This document shows positions 1 to 13,907 of a DNA stretch of 64,000 nt, in pieces. The notes under the pieces were generated by a model. The model was not told where the DNA came from and made no database searches. It worked only from the letters and a program-made list of their open reading frames with translations. Position numbers and translations under genes: made by a program. The stretch's first letter is position 1, and each line of letters opens with the position of its first letter. This DNA comes from Hyperoodon ampullatus (Eukaryota; Chordata; Mammalia; Artiodactyla; Ziphiidae): the NCBI GenBank assembly GCA_949752795.1, contig CATKHW010000062.1:496001-560000 (forward strand), written 5' to 3'.

Positions 1-1738
1 TTATCATAAGATATCACTTATGAAGATCCTGTAAACATGGCTACACTTGAACTGAGTTAGGAAAGAGAACAGTGTCTCACATTTAGAAAACACTCTTTTG
101 CCTGCTTAAGTGGGAAGGAGAGGTGGGGTGCTGCATAAAACCACAGTTTGCTATAAGCACAGGTACCGTTCCAAAAACCAACTATGGAATAGACAAGACC
201 TACACCTTCCTCAGTGAAAGGGACTCAAAACCCCATATTTCCCGCAGAGGAATATATCTGGCTAGTAAGAATCTTAAAACCTATGTATTTATATGTCTCC
301 GTGAGGGAATCAAGTGTGTCTAGACTGGCATAAATATGGCTGCGAGAATCAGCTCAAAGCCACTATAAAAAGGAATTTCAAAAACAAAACAAAAAAACTG
401 GGAAATTCTTTACAATTACTTCAGGGTCCTTGATGAAACCTGGAATGACCCTATCTACAATGACAGCTGGATGTGGCATAAGGAGGGACACTTGGGACTG
501 AGAGGATTGGTGAGATTGGGTAGGCAAATGCAGACACTTTAAAGCACAAATACCTGGCACCCATTCCATGGGTCCAAACTCTCCAGGTTGAAGGGAATAT
601 TACTACAGCTATAACATTTACGGGAAACCTAGAGAACGGACACACTGTGAATACGAAAGGTTTCTAAAACTCAACGAATAGTCCCTCTCCTGGTGCTCCG
701 GTTTGACTTTCCATCTGCTTTACTATCAACCTCCCAACTTGGAGAGACAGCCCCTTTAACCTCCTGGTTCGCACAGGTTTCCAATTTGGCAGAGGATGAA
801 AGGGAAGAGGGAGAACCAATGAGAGAGTAGCTGTTAGGCATTTGGACGAGCCCATATCATTGTAATTTCCTGGCAGGAAGAAGAATTAACCAAAGTCTCA
901 ACCCCCACCGGGAACCAGCAGAGGTCCTGAACCAAAATGTTGGACTTGCGGTCAGCTCACCAAAAACGAGTTGAAAAATGGAGCTCAGGGACACAGCAAT
1001 TCACAAACTGGCCGAGTAATAAAGGACAACTATAGTCCAAAAATCTGTTGAGGGAAGGCAACGAGGCGGACTTGAAAGCGAGGCAGAATAGCAGGAAACA
1101 GATTTCAAGAGGTACGTTGGAATCGCCTTTAAAGCACAGGAAGAGGGGCACAACTTCGACAATGATGCTCTTGGCTAAAAAGGGCGTATGCGTTTTCTCC
1201 TGAATATATTCAGGAGAAAACGCATACGCCCTTTTTGGCCAAGCAAGCAAGCGGGCAATGCAAATCTGCACTACAAAGAAGTATCACTTCCCACCGGTCA
1301 AATGGAACATCCACAAAATGTGTAAAAACAAGAAAGGCAAGACAGGCCCTGGAGAACAGGGAGCCTTGTTATGCTGATGGGCGGGATGTAAATTGCCAAC
1401 TGCCTCTCTGGAGGAGTGCATTGTGTTCCCTAAAACAAGTAAAGAACAGAGCTACAGAGCCAAGGGCACTTCCAGTCTAGGGAATATACCTTGGGAAAAC
1501 TGAAAATCAATAAGACAGAAACACCCCAATATTTAGGGCTGCACTGCTTACAAGGACCTCAACTTAGGTACACCTTAAATATCCCAGGAAATATAAAAAT
1601 GGTTCAAAAAATTGTGGTACTTACGTACGATGGAATATCCCTCAGCCATGAAATCAATGTCATAAGACCAGTAGCAGCAAAATGGGTGGATTCAGGTACG
1701 ATGATTCTAAGTGAAATAAGTCACACAGAAAAAGAAAC
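1..1738 (+). repeat. Satellite monomer 1
   Basis: 1738 bp, subfamily B (CACAAATACCTGG in the middle of the monomer). The palindrome at 1170-1243 is nearly perfect; the left arm has GGCT where the right arm requires GGCC. Confidence 0.9.
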
Positions 1739-3477
1739 TTATCATAAGATATCACTTATGAAGATCCTGTAAACATGCCTACACTTAAACTGAGTTAGGA
1801 AAGAGAACAGTGTCTCACATTTAGAAAACACTCTTATGCCTGCTTAAGGGGGAAGGAGAGGTGGGGTGATGCATAAACCCAGAGTTTGCTATAAGCACAG
1901 GTACCGTTCCAAAAACCAACTATGGAATAGACAAGACCTACACCTTCCTCAGTGAAAGGGACTCAAAACCCCATATTTCCCGCAGAGGAATATATCTGGC
2001 TAGTAAGAATCTTAAAACCAATGTATTGATATGTCTCCGTGAGGGAATCAAATGTGTCTAGACTGGCATAAACATGGCAGCGAGAATCAGCTCAAACCCA
2101 CTATAAAAAGGAATTTCAAAAACAAAACAAAAAAACTGGGAAATTCTTTACAATTCCTTCAGGGTCTCTGATGAAACCTGGAATGTCCCTATCTACAATG
2201 ACAGCTGGATGTGGCAAAAGGAGGGACACTTGGGACTGAGAGGATTGGTGAGATTGGGTGAGCAAAGGCAGACACTTTAAAGCACAAATACCTGGCACCC
2301 ATTCCATGGGTCCCAACTCTCCAGGTTGAAGGGAATATTACTACAGCTATAACATGTACGGGAAACCTAGAGAACGGACACACCGTGAATACGAAAGGTT
2401 TATAAAACTCAACGAATAGTCCCTCTCCTGGCGCTCCTGTTTGACTTTCCATCTGCTTTACTATCAACCTCCCAACTTGGAGAGACAGCCCCTTTAACCT
2501 CCTGGTTCGCACAGGTTGCCAATTTGGCAGAGGATGAAAGGGAAAAGGGAGAACCAATGAGAGAGTAGCTGTTAGGCATTTGAACGGGCACATATCACTG
2601 TAATTTCCCGGCAGGAAGAAGAATTATCCAAAGTCTCAGCCCCCCACCGGGAACCAGCATAGGTCCTGAACCAAAATTTTGGACTTGCGGTCAGCTCACC
2701 AAAAACGAGTTGATAAATGGAGCTCAGCGGCACAGCAATTCACAAACTGGCGGATTAATAAAGGGCAACTATCGTCCAAAAATCTGTTGAGGGAAGGCAA
2801 CGTGGCGGACTTGAGAGCGAGGCAGAATAGCAGGAAACAGATTTCAAGAGGTACGTTGGAATCACCTTTAAAGCACAGGATGAGGGGCACAACTTCGACA
2901 ATGATGCACTTGGCCAAAAAGGGCGTATGTGTTTTCTCCTGAATATATTCAGGAGAAAACGCATACGCCCTTTTTGGCCAAGCAAGCAAGCGGGCAATGC
3001 AAATCTACACTACAAAGAAGTATCACTTCCCACCGGTCAAAAGGGACATCCACAAAATGTGTAAAAACCAGAAAGGCAAGACAGGCCCTGGAGAACAGGG
3101 AGCCTTGTTATGCTGATGGGCGGGATGTAAATTGCCAACTGCCTCTCTGGAGGAGTGCATTGTGTTCCCTAAAACAAGTAAAGAACAGAGCTACAGAGCC
3201 AAGGGCACTTCCAGTCTAGGGAATATACCTTGGGAAAACTGAAAATCAATAAGACAGAGCCACCCCAATATTTAGGGCTGCACTGCTTACAAGGACCTCA
3301 ACTTGGGTACACCTTAAACATCCCAGGAAATATAAAAATGGTTCAAAAAATTGTGGTACTTACGTACGATGGAATATCCCTCAGCCATGAAATCAATGTC
3401 ATAAGACCAGTAGCAGCAAAATGGGTGGATTCAGGTACGATGATTCTAAGTGAAATAAGTCACACAGAAAAAGAAAC
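1739..3477 (+). repeat. Satellite monomer 2
   Basis: 1739 bp, subfamily B. Palindrome at 2909-2982 with one arm mismatch (TATGTG for TATGCG). From about 1860 to 2720 it is nearly identical to the same part of monomer 3, including the shared GCGCTCCTGTTTG variant, so the two look like a recent one-monomer duplication. Confidence 0.9.
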
Positions 3478-5216
3478 TTATCATAAGATATCACTTATGA
3501 AGATCCTGTAAACATGGCTACACTTAAACTGAGTTAGGAAAGAGAACAGTGTCTCACATTTAGAAAACACTCTTATGCCTGCTTAAGGGGGAAGGAGAGG
3601 TGGGGTGATGCATAAACCCAGAGTTTGCTATAAGCACAGGTACCGTTCCAAAAACCAACTATGGAATAGACAAGACCTACACCTTCCTCAGTGAAAGGGA
3701 CTCAAAACCCCATATTTCCCGCAGAGGAATATATCTGGCTAGTAAGAATCTTAAAACCAATGTATTGATATGTCTCCGTGAGGGAATCAAGTGTGTCTAG
3801 ACTGGCATAAACATGGCAGCGAGAATCAGCTCAAACCCACTATAAAAAGGAATTTCAAAAACAAAACAAAAAAACTGGGAAATTCTTTACAATTCCTTCA
3901 GGGTCTCTGATGAAACCTGGAATGACCCTATCTACAATGACAGCTGGATGTGGCATAAGGAGGGACACTTGGGACTGAGAGGATTGGTGAGATTGGGTGA
4001 GCAAAGGCAGACACTTTAAAGCACAAATACCTGGCACCCATTCCATGGGTCCCAACTCTCCAGGTTGAAGGGAATATTACTACAGCTATAACATGTACGG
4101 GAAACCTAGAGAACGGACACACGGTGAATACGAAAGGTTTATAAAACTCAACGAATAGTCCCTCTCCTGGCGCTCCTGTTTGACTTTCCATCTGCTTTAC
4201 TATCAACCTCCCAACTTGGAGAGACAGCCCCTTTAACCTCCTGGTTCGCACAGGTTGCCAATTTGGCAGAGGATGAAAGGGAAAAGGGAGAACCAATGAG
4301 AGAGTAGCTGTTAGGCATTTGAACGGGCACATATCACTGTAATTTCCCAGCAGGAAGAAGAATTATCCAAAGTCTCAGCCCCCCACCGGGAACCAGCATA
4401 GGTCCTGAACCAAAATTTTGGACTTGCGGTCAGCTCACCAAAAACGAGTTGATAAATGGAGCTCAGCGGCACAGCAATTCACAAACTGGCCGAGTAATAA
4501 AGGACAACTATCGTCCAAAAATCTGTTGAGGGAAGGTAACGAGGCGGACTTGAAAGCGAGGCAGAATAGCAGGAACCAGATTTCAAGAGGTACATTGGAA
4601 TCGCCTTTAAAGCACAGGAAGAGGGGCACAACTTCGACAATGATGCACTTGGCCAAAAAGGGCGTATGTGTTTTCTCGTGAATATATTCAGGAGAAAACG
4701 CATACGCCCTTTTTGGCCAAGCAATCAAGCGGGCAATGCAAATCGGCACTAGAAAGAAGTATCACTTCCCACCGGTCAAAAGGGACATCCACAAAATGTG
4801 TAAAAACCAGAAAGGCAAGACAGGCCCTGGAGAACAGGGAGCCTTGTTATGCTGATGGGCGGGATGTAAATTGCCAACTGCCTCTCTGGAGTAGTGTATT
4901 GTGTTCCCTAAAACAAGTAAACAACAGAGCTACAGAGCCAAGGGCACTTCCAGTCTAGGGAATATACCTTGGGAAAACTGAAAATCAATAAGACAGAACT
5001 ACCCCAAAATTTAGGGCTGAACTGCTTACAAGGACCTCAACTTGGTTACACCTTAAATATCCCAGGAAATATAAAAATGGTTCAAAAAATTGTGGTACTT
5101 ACGTACGATGGAATATCCCTCAGCCATGAAATCAATGTCATAAGACCAGAAGCAGCAAAATGGGTGGATTCAGGTACGATGATTCTAAGTGAAATAAGTC
5201 ACAGAGAAAAAGAAAC
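3478..5216 (+). repeat. Satellite monomer 3
   Basis: 1739 bp, subfamily B, sister of monomer 2 in its non-L1 half. Palindrome at 4648-4721 with two mismatches in the left arm. Confidence 0.9.
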
Positions 5217-6954
5217 TTATCATAAGATATCACTTATGAAGATCCTGTAAACATGGCTACACTTGAACTGAGTTAGGAAAGAGAACAGTGTCTCACATTT
5301 AGAAAACACTCTTATGCCTGCTTAAGGGGGAAGGAGAGGTGGGGTGATGCATAAAACCAGAGTTTGCTATAAGCACAGGTACCGTTCCAAAAACCAACTA
5401 TGGAATATACAAGACCTACACCTTCCTCAGTGAAAGGGACTCAAAACCCCATATTTCCCGCAGAGGAATATATCTGACTAGTAAGGATCTTAAAACCTAT
5501 GTATTGATATGTCTCCGTAAGGGAATCAAGTGTGTCTAGACTGGCATAAACATGGCAGCGAGAATCAGCTCAAACCCACTATAAAAAGGAATTTCAAAAA
5601 CAAAACAAAAAAACTGGGAAATTCTTTACAATTCCTTCAGGGTCTCTGATGAAACCTGGAATGACCCTATCTACAATGACAGCTGGATGTGGCATAAGGA
5701 GGGACACTTGGGACTGAGACGATTGGTGAGATTGGGTGAGCAAATGCAGACCCATTAAAGCACAAATGCCTGGCACCCATTCCATGGGTCCCAACTCTCC
5801 AGGTTGAAGGGAATATTACTACAGCTATAACATGTATGGGAAACGTAGAGAACGGACACACTGTGATTACGAAAGGTTTCTAAAACTCAACGAATAGTCC
5901 CTCTCCTGGTGCTCTGGTTTGACTTTCCATCTGCTTTACTATCAATCTCCCAACTTGGAGAGACAGCCCCTTTAACCTCCTGGTTCGCACAGGTTTCCAA
6001 TTTGGCAGAGGATGAAAGGGAAGAGGGAGAACCAATGAGAGAGTAGCTGTTAGGCATTTGGACGGGCACATATTACTGTAATTTCCCAGCAGGAAGAAGA
6101 ATTAACCAAAGTCTCAACTCCCACCGGGAACCAGCAGAGGTCCTGAACCAAAATGTTGGACTTGCGGTCAGCTCACCAAAAACGAGTTGAAAAATGGAGC
6201 TCAGGGGCACAGCAATTCACAAACTGGCCGAGTAATAAAGGACAACTATAGTCTAAAAATCTGTTGAGGGAAGGCAACGAGGCGGACTTGAAAGCGAGGC
6301 AGAGTAGCAGGAAACAGATTTCAAGAGGTACGTTGGAATCGCCTTTAAAGCACAGGAAGAGGGGCACAACTTCGACAATGATGCACTTGGCTAAAAAGGG
6401 CGTATGCGTTTTCTCCTGAATATATTCAGGAGAAAACGCATACGCCCTTTTTGGCAAAGCAAGCAAGCGGGCAATGCAAATCTGCACTACAAAGAAGTAT
6501 CACTTCCCACCGGTCAAAAGGGACATCCACAAAATGTGTAAAAACCAGAAAGGCAAGACAGGCCCTGGAGAACAGGGAGCCTTGTTATGCTGATGGGCGG
6601 GATGTAAATTGCCAACTGCCTCTCTGGAGGAGTGCATTGTGTTCCCTAAAACAAGTAAACAACAGAGCTACAGAGCCAAGGGCACTTCCAGTCTAGGGAA
6701 TATACCTTGGGAAAACTGAAAATCAATAAGACAGAGCCACCCCAAAATTTAAGGCTGCACTGCTTACAAGGACCTCAACTTGGGTACACCTTAAATATCC
6801 CAGGAAATATAAAAATGGTTCAAAAAATTGTGGTACTTACGTATGATGGAATATCCCTCAGCCATGAAATCAATGTCATAAGACCAGTAGCAGCAAAATT
6901 GGTGGATTCAGGTACGATAATTCTAAGTGAAATAAGTCACACAGAAAAAGAAAC
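5217..6954 (+). repeat. Satellite monomer 4
   Basis: 1738 bp, subfamily B. Palindrome at 6386-6459 with GGCT in the left arm and GGCAAAG in the right arm. The four-monomer higher-order block begins inside this monomer, near 6700. Confidence 0.9.
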
Positions 6955-8693
6955 TTATCATAAGATATCACTTATGAAGATCCTGTAAATATGGCTACAC
7001 TTGAACTGAGTTAGGAAAGAGAACAGTGTCTCACATTTAGAAAACACTCTTATGCCTGCTTAAGACGGAAGGAGACGTGGGGTGATGCATAAACCCAGAG
7101 TTTGATATAAGCACAGGTACCGTTCCAAAAACCAACTATGGAATAGACAAGAACTAAACCTTCCTCAGTGAAAGGGACTCAAAACCCCATATTTCCCACA
7201 GAGGAATATATCTGACTAGTAAGAATCTTAAAACCTATGTATTGATATGTCTCTGTAAGGGAATCACGTGTGTATACACTGGCATAAACATGGCAGCGAG
7301 AATCAGCTCAAACACACTATAAAAAGGAATTTCAAAAACAAAACAAAAAAACTGGGAAATTCTTTACAATTCCTTCAGGGTCTCTGATGAAACCTGGAAT
7401 GACCCTATCTACAATGACAGCTGGATGTGGCATAAGGAGGGACACTTGGGACTGAGACGATTGGTGAGATTGGGTGAGCAAATGCAGACCCAATAAAGCA
7501 CAAATGCCTGGCACCCATTCCATGGGTCCCAACTCTCCAGGTTGAAGGGAATATTACTACAGCTATAACATGTACGGGAAACCTAGAGAACGGACACACT
7601 GTGAATACGAAAGGTTTCTAAAACTCAACGAATAATCCCTCTCCTCGTGCTCTGGTTTGACTTTCCATCTGCTTTACTCTCAACCTCCCAACATGGAGAG
7701 ACAGCCCCTTTAACCTCCTGGTTCGCACAGGTTGCCAATTTGGCAGAGGATGAAAGGGAAAAGGGAGAACCAATGAGAGATTAGCTGTTAGGCATTTGAA
7801 CGGGCACATATCACTGTAATTTCCCGGCAGGAAGAAGAATTAACCAAAGTCTCAGCCCCCCACCAGGAAATAGCATAGGTCCTGAACAAAAATTTTGGAC
7901 TTGCGGTCAGCTCACCAAAAGCGAGTTGAAAAATGGAGCTCAGGGGCACAGCAATTCACAAACTGGCCGAGTAATAAAGGACAACTATCGTCCAAAAATC
8001 TGTTGAGGGAAGGCAACAAGGCGGACTTGAAAGCGACGCAGAAGAGCAGGAAACAGATTTCAAGAGGTACGTTGGAATCGCCTTTAAAGCACAGGAAGAG
8101 GGGCACAACTTCGACAATGATGCACTTGGCCAAAAAGGGCGTAAGTGTTTTTTCCTGAATATATACAGGAGAAAACGCATACGCCCTTTTTGGCCAAGCA
8201 AGCAAGTGGGCAATGCAAATCTGCAATACAAAGAAGTATCACTTCCCAACGGTCAAAAGGGATATCCACAAAATGTGTAAAAACCAGAAAGGCAAGACAG
8301 GCCCTGGAGAACAGGGAGCCTTGTTATCCTGATGGGCGGGATGTAAATTGCCAACTGCCTCTCTGGAGGAGTGTATTGTGTTCCCTAAAACAAGTAAACA
8401 ACAGAGCTACAGAGCCAAGGTCACTTCCAGTCTAGGGAATATACCTTGGGAAAACTGAAAATCAATAAGGCAGAGCCACCCCAAAATTTAGGGCTGCACT
8501 GCTTACAAGGACCTCAACTTGGGTACACCTTAAATATCCCAGGAAATATAAAAATGGTTCAAAAAATTGTGGTACTTACGTACGATGGAATATCCCTCAG
8601 CCATGAAATCAATGTCATAAGACCAGTAGCAGCAAAATGGGTGGATTCAGGTACGATGATTCTAAGTGAAATAAGTCACACAGAAAAAGAAAC
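6955..8693 (+). repeat. Satellite monomer 5
   Basis: 1739 bp, subfamily B. Marked by GTGTGTATACACTGGC near 7268 and by an altered palindrome (8125-8198; GTAAGTG in the left arm and ATATATACAGG at the centre). Monomer 9 carries the same private changes 6952-6953 bp downstream. Confidence 0.9.
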
Positions 8694-10429
8694 TTATCAT
8701 AAGATATCACTTATGAAGATCCTGTAAACATGGCTACACTTGAACTGAGTTAGGAAAGAGAACAGTGTCTCACATTTAGAAAACACTCTTATGCCTGCTT
8801 AAGGGGGAAGGAGAGGTGGGGTGATGCATAAACCCAGAGTTTGATATAAGCACAGGTACCGTTCCAAAAACCAACTATGGAATAGACAAGACCTGCACCT
8901 TCCTCAGTGAAAGGGACTCAAAACCCATATTTCCCACAGAGGAATATATCTGACTAGTAAGAATCTTAAAACCTATGTATTGATATGTCTCCGTAAGGGA
9001 ATCAAGTGTGTCTAGACTGGCATAAACATGGCAGCGAGAATCAGCTCAAACCCACTATAAAAAGGAATTTCAAAAACAAAACAAAAAAACTGGGAAATTC
9101 TTTACAATTCCTTCAGGGTCTCTGATGAACCCTGGAATGACCTTATCTACAACGACAGCTGGATGTGGCATAAGGATGGACACTTGGGACTGAGACGATT
9201 GGTGAGATTTGGTGAGCAAATGCAGACCCTTTAAAGCAATAATGCATGGCACCCATTCCATGGGTCCCAACTCTCCAGGTTGAAGGGAATATTACTACAG
9301 TTATAACATGTACCGGAAACCTAGAGAACGGACACATGTGAACACGAAAGGTTTCTAAAACTCAACGAATAGTCCCTCTCCTGGTGCTCCGGTTTGACTT
9401 TCCATCTGCTTTACTATCAACCTCCCAACTTGGGGAGACAGCCCCTTTAACCTCCTGGTTCGCACAGGTTGCCAATTTGGCAGAGGATGAAAGGGAAGAG
9501 GAAGAACTAATGAGAGAGTAGCTGTTAGGCATTTGGACGGGCACATATCACTGTAATTTCCCGGCAGGAAGAAGAATTAACCAAAGTCTCAGCCACCCAC
9601 TGGGAAGCAGTGTATGTCCTGAACCAAAATTTTGGACTTGCGGTCAGCTCACCAAAAACGAGTTGAAAAATGGAGCTCAGGGGCACAGCAATTCACAAAC
9701 TGGCCGAGTAATAAAGGACAACTATTGTCCAAAAATCTGTTGAGGGAAGGCAATGAGGCGGACTTGAATGCGAGGCAGAATAGCAGGAAACAGATTTCAA
9801 GAGGTACGTTGGAATCGCCTTTAAAGCACAGGAAGAGGGGCACAACTTCGACAATGATGCACTTGGCCAAAAAGGGCGTACGCGTTTTCTCCTGAATATA
9901 TTCAGGAGAAAACGCATACGCCCTTTTTGGCCAATCAAGCAAGCGGGCAATGGAAATCTGCACTACAAAGAAGTATCACTTCCCACCGGTGAAAAGGGAC
10001 ATCCACAAAATGTGTAAAAACCAGAAAGGCAAGACAGGCCCTGGAGAACAGGGAGCCTTGTTATGCTGATGGGCGGGATGTAAATTGCCAACTGCCTCTC
10101 TGGAGGAGTGCATTGTGTTCCCTAAAACAAGTAAAGAACAGAGCTACAGAGCCAACGGCACTTCCAGTCTAGGGAATATACCTTGGGAAAACTGAAAATC
10201 AATAAGACAGAGCCACCCCAAAATTTAGGGCTGCATGCTTACAAGGACCTCAACATGGGTACACCTTAAATATCCCAGGAAATATAAAAATGGTTCAAAA
10301 AATTGTGGTACTTACGTACGATGGAATATCCCTCAGCCATGAAATCAATGTCATAAGACCAGTAGCAGCAAAATGGGTGGATTCAGGTACGATGATTTTA
10401 AGTGAAATAAGTCGCACAGAAAAAGAAAC
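8694..10429 (+). repeat. Satellite monomer 6
   Basis: 1736 bp, first subfamily A monomer (GCAATAATGCATGG). Palindrome at 9862-9935 with one internal mismatch (CGTACGCG) and GGCCAAT at the right end. Its counterpart in the second higher-order copy is monomer 10. Confidence 0.9.
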
Positions 10430-12168
10430 TTATCATAAGATATCACTTATGAAGATCCTGTAAACATGGCTCCACTTGAACTGAGTTAGGAAAGAGAAGA
10501 GTGTCTCACATTTAGAAAACACTCTTATGCCTGCTTAAGGGGGAAGGAGAGGTGGGGTGATGCATAAACCCAGAGTTTGATATAAGCACAGGTACCGTTC
10601 CAAAAACCAACTATGGAATAGACAAGACCTACACCTTCCTCAGTGAAAGGGACTCAAAACCCCATATTTCCCGCAGAGGAATATATCTGACTGGTAAGAA
10701 TCTTAAAATCTATGTATTGATATGTCTCTGTAAGGGAATCAAGTGTGTCTAGACTGGCATAAACATGGCAGCGAGAATCAGCTCAAACCCACTATAAAAA
10801 GGAATTTCAAAAACAAAACAAGAAAACTGGGAAATTCTTTACAATTCCTTCAGGGTCTCTGATGAAACCTGGAATGACAATATCTACAATGACAGCTGGA
10901 TGTGGCATAAGGCTGGACACTTGGGACTGAGAGGATTGGTGAGATTGGGTGAGCAAATGCAGACCCTTTAAAGCAATAATGCATGGCACCCATTCCATGG
11001 GTCCCAACTCTCCAGGTTGAAGGGAATATTACAACAGTTATAACATGTACGAGAAACCTAGAGAACGGACACACAGTGAATATGAAAGGTTTCTAAAACT
11101 CAACGAATAGTCCCTCTCCTGGTGCCCCGGTTTGACTTTCCATCTGCTATACTATCAATCTCCCAACTTGGAGAGACAGCCCCTTCAACCTCCTGGTTCA
11201 CACAGGTTTCCTATTTGGCAGAGGATGAAAGGGAAGAGGGAGAACCAATGAGAGAGTAGCTGTTAGGTATTTGGTCGGGCACATATCACTCTAACTTCCC
11301 GGCAGGAAGAAGAATTAACCAAAGTCTCAGCCACCCACCGGGAACCAGTATAGGTCCTGAACCAAAATTTTGGACTTGCGGTCAGCTCACCAAAAACGAG
11401 TTGAAAAATGGAGCTCAGGGGCACAGCAAATCACAAACTGGCCGAGTAATAAAGGACAACTACCGTCCAAAAATCTGTTGAGGGAAGGCAACGAGGCGGA
11501 CTTGAAAGCGAGGCAGAATAGCAGGAAACAGATTTCAAGGGGTACGTTGGAATCACCTTTAAAGCACAGGAAGAGGGGCACAACTTCGACAATGATGCAC
11601 TTGGCCAAAAAGGGCGTATGCGTTTTCTCCTGAATATATTCAGGAGAAAACGCATACGCCCTTTTTGGCCAAGCAAGCAAGCGGGAAATGCAAATCTGCA
11701 CTACAAAGAAGTATCACTTCCCACCGGTCAAAAGGGACATCCACAAAATGTGTAAAAACCAGAAAGGCAAGACAGGCCCTGGAGAACAGGGAGCCTTGTT
11801 ATGCTGATGGGCGGGATGTAAATTGCCAACTTCCTCTCTGGGGGAGTGCATTGTGTTCCCTAAAACAAGTAAAGAACAGAGCTACAGAGCCAAGGTCACT
11901 TCCAGTCTAGGGAATATACCTTGGGAAAACTGAAAATCAATAAGACAGAGCCACCCCAAAATTTAGGGCTGCACTGCTTACAAGGACCTCAACTTGGGTA
12001 CACCTTAAATATCCCAGGAAATATAAAAATGGTTCAAAAAATTGTGGTACTTACGTACGATGGAATATCCCTCAGCCATGAAATCAATGTCATAAGACCA
12101 GTAGCAGCAAAATGGGTGGATTCAGGTACGATGATTCTAAGTGAAATAAGTCGCACAGAAAAAGAAAC
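10430..12168 (+). repeat. Satellite monomer 7
   Basis: 1739 bp, subfamily A. Perfect 74-bp palindrome at 11600-11673. Private change ATGACAATATCTACAATG near 10874 is shared with monomer 11, its higher-order partner. Confidence 0.9.
11600..11673. repeat. Perfect 74-bp palindrome in the satellite monomer (representative)
   Basis: Two 37-bp arms meet with no spacer at the centre GAATATATTC (11632-11641). The left arm begins CTTGGCCAAAAAGGGCG; the right arm ends CGCCCTTTTTGGCCAAG. The same structure occurs once per monomer and is perfect in monomers 7, 11, 13, 15, 16, 17 and 18. It marks where the unassigned half meets the L1-derived half. DNA could extrude a cruciform here and a transcript could fold into a near loopless hairpin; neither is shown by sequence alone. 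Confidence 0.9.
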
Positions 12169-13907
12169 TTATCATAAGATATCACTTATGAAGATCCTGT
12201 AAACATGGCTACACTTGAACTGAGTTAGGAAAGAGAAGAATGTCTCACATTTAGAAAACACTCTTATGCCTGCTTAAGGGGGAAGGAGAGGTAGGGTAAT
12301 GCATAAAACCAGAGTTTGATATAAGCACAGGTACCGTTCCAAAAACCAACTATGGAATAGACAAGACCTACACCTTCCTCAGTGAAAGGGACTCAAAACC
12401 CCATATTTCCCGCAGAGGAATATATCTGACTAGTAAGAATCTTAAAACCTATGTATTGATATGTCTCCGTAAGGGAATCAAGTGTGTCTAGACTGGCATA
12501 AACATGGCAGCGAGAATCAGCTCAAACCCACTATAAAAAGGAATTTCAAAAACAAAACAAAAAAACTGGGAAATTCTTTACAATTCCTTCAGGGTCTCTG
12601 ATGAAACCTGGAATGACCCTATGTACAACGACAGCTGGATGTGGCATAAGGCTGGACACTTGGGACTGAGAGGTTTGGTGAGATTGGGTGAGCAAATGCA
12701 GACCCATTAAAGCAATAATGCATGGCACCCATTCCATGGGTCCCAACTCTCCAGGTAGAAGTGAATATTACTACAGTTATAACATGTACGAGAAACCTAG
12801 AGAACGGACACACTGTGAATATGAAAGGTTTCTAAAACTCAACGAATAGTCCCTCTCCTGGTGCTCCGGTTTGACTTTCCATCTGCTTTACTATCAACCT
12901 CCCAACTTGGAGAGACAGCCCCTTTAACCTCCTGGTTCGCACAGGTTGCCAATTTGGCAGAGGATGAAAGGGAAGAGGGAGAACCAATGAGAGAGTAGCT
13001 GTTAGGAATTTGGACGGGCACATATCACTCTAAATTCCCGGGAAGAAGAAGAATAAACCAAAGTCTCAGCCACCCACCGGGAACCAGTATAGGTCCTGAA
13101 CCAAAATTTTGGACTTGCGGTCAGCTCACCAAAAACGAGTTGAAAAATGGGGCTCAGGGGCACAGCAATTCACAAACTGGCTGAGTATTAAAGGACAACT
13201 ATCATCCAAAAATCTGTTGAGGGAAGGCAACGAGGCGGACTTGAAAGCGAGGCAGAATAGAAGGAAACAGATTTCAAGAGGTACGTTGGAATCGCCTTTA
13301 AAGCACAGGAAGAGGGGCACAACTTCGACAATGATGCACTTGGCCAAAAAGGGCATATGCGTTTTCTCCTGAATATATTCAGCAGAAAACGCATACGCCC
13401 TTTTTGGCCAAGCAAGCAAGCGGGCAATGTAAATCTGCACTACAAAGAAGTATCACTTCCCACCGGTCAAAAGGGACATCCACAAAATGTGTAAAAACCA
13501 GAAAGGCAAGACAGGCCCTGGAGAACAGGGAGCCTTGTTATGCTGATGGGCGGGATGTAAATTGCCAACTGCCTCTCTGGAGGAGTACATTGTGTTCCCT
13601 AAAACAAGTAAAGAACAGAGCTACAGAGCCAAGGGCACTTCCTGTCTAGGGAATATACCTTGGGAAAACTGAAAATCAATAAGACAGAGCCACCCCAAAA
13701 TTTAAGGCTGCACTGCTTACAAGGACCTCAACTTGGGTACACCTTAAATATCCCAGGAAATATAAAAATGGTTCAAAAAATTGTGGTACTTACGTATGAT
13801 GGAATATCCCTCAGCCATGAAATCAATGTCATAAGACCAGTAGCAGCAAAATTGGTGGATTCAGGTACGATAATTCTAAGTGAAATAAGTCACACAGAAA
13901 AAGAAAC
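12169..13907 (+). repeat. Satellite monomer 8
   Basis: 1739 bp, subfamily A. Palindrome at 13339-13412 with mismatches (GGGCATATG on the left, AGCAGAAAA on the right). Shares CCCGGGAAGAAGAAGAATAA with monomer 12, its higher-order partner. Confidence 0.9.

Larger units (their letters stand above)
6700..13651 (+). repeat. Four-monomer higher-order block, copy 1
   Basis: Private variants of monomers 5, 6, 7 and 8 recur in the same order exactly 6952-6953 bp downstream, in monomers 9-12. The block opens near 6700 with shared AAAATTTAAGGCTGC and CAAAATTGGTGGATTC variants. The left boundary is placed by eye, to about 50 bp. Confidence 0.85.

Noticed and set aside
957..1271. A 104-codon - strand frame repeated in most monomers across the palindrome
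   Set aside because: It lies antisense to the monomer, spans the palindrome, varies freely between copies and has no recognisable domain.
1491..1772. A 93-codon + strand frame repeated in nearly every satellite monomer
   Set aside because: It is the relic of the L1 ORF2 C-terminus, starts without ATG, and is preserved only because the monomers are young copies of one another.
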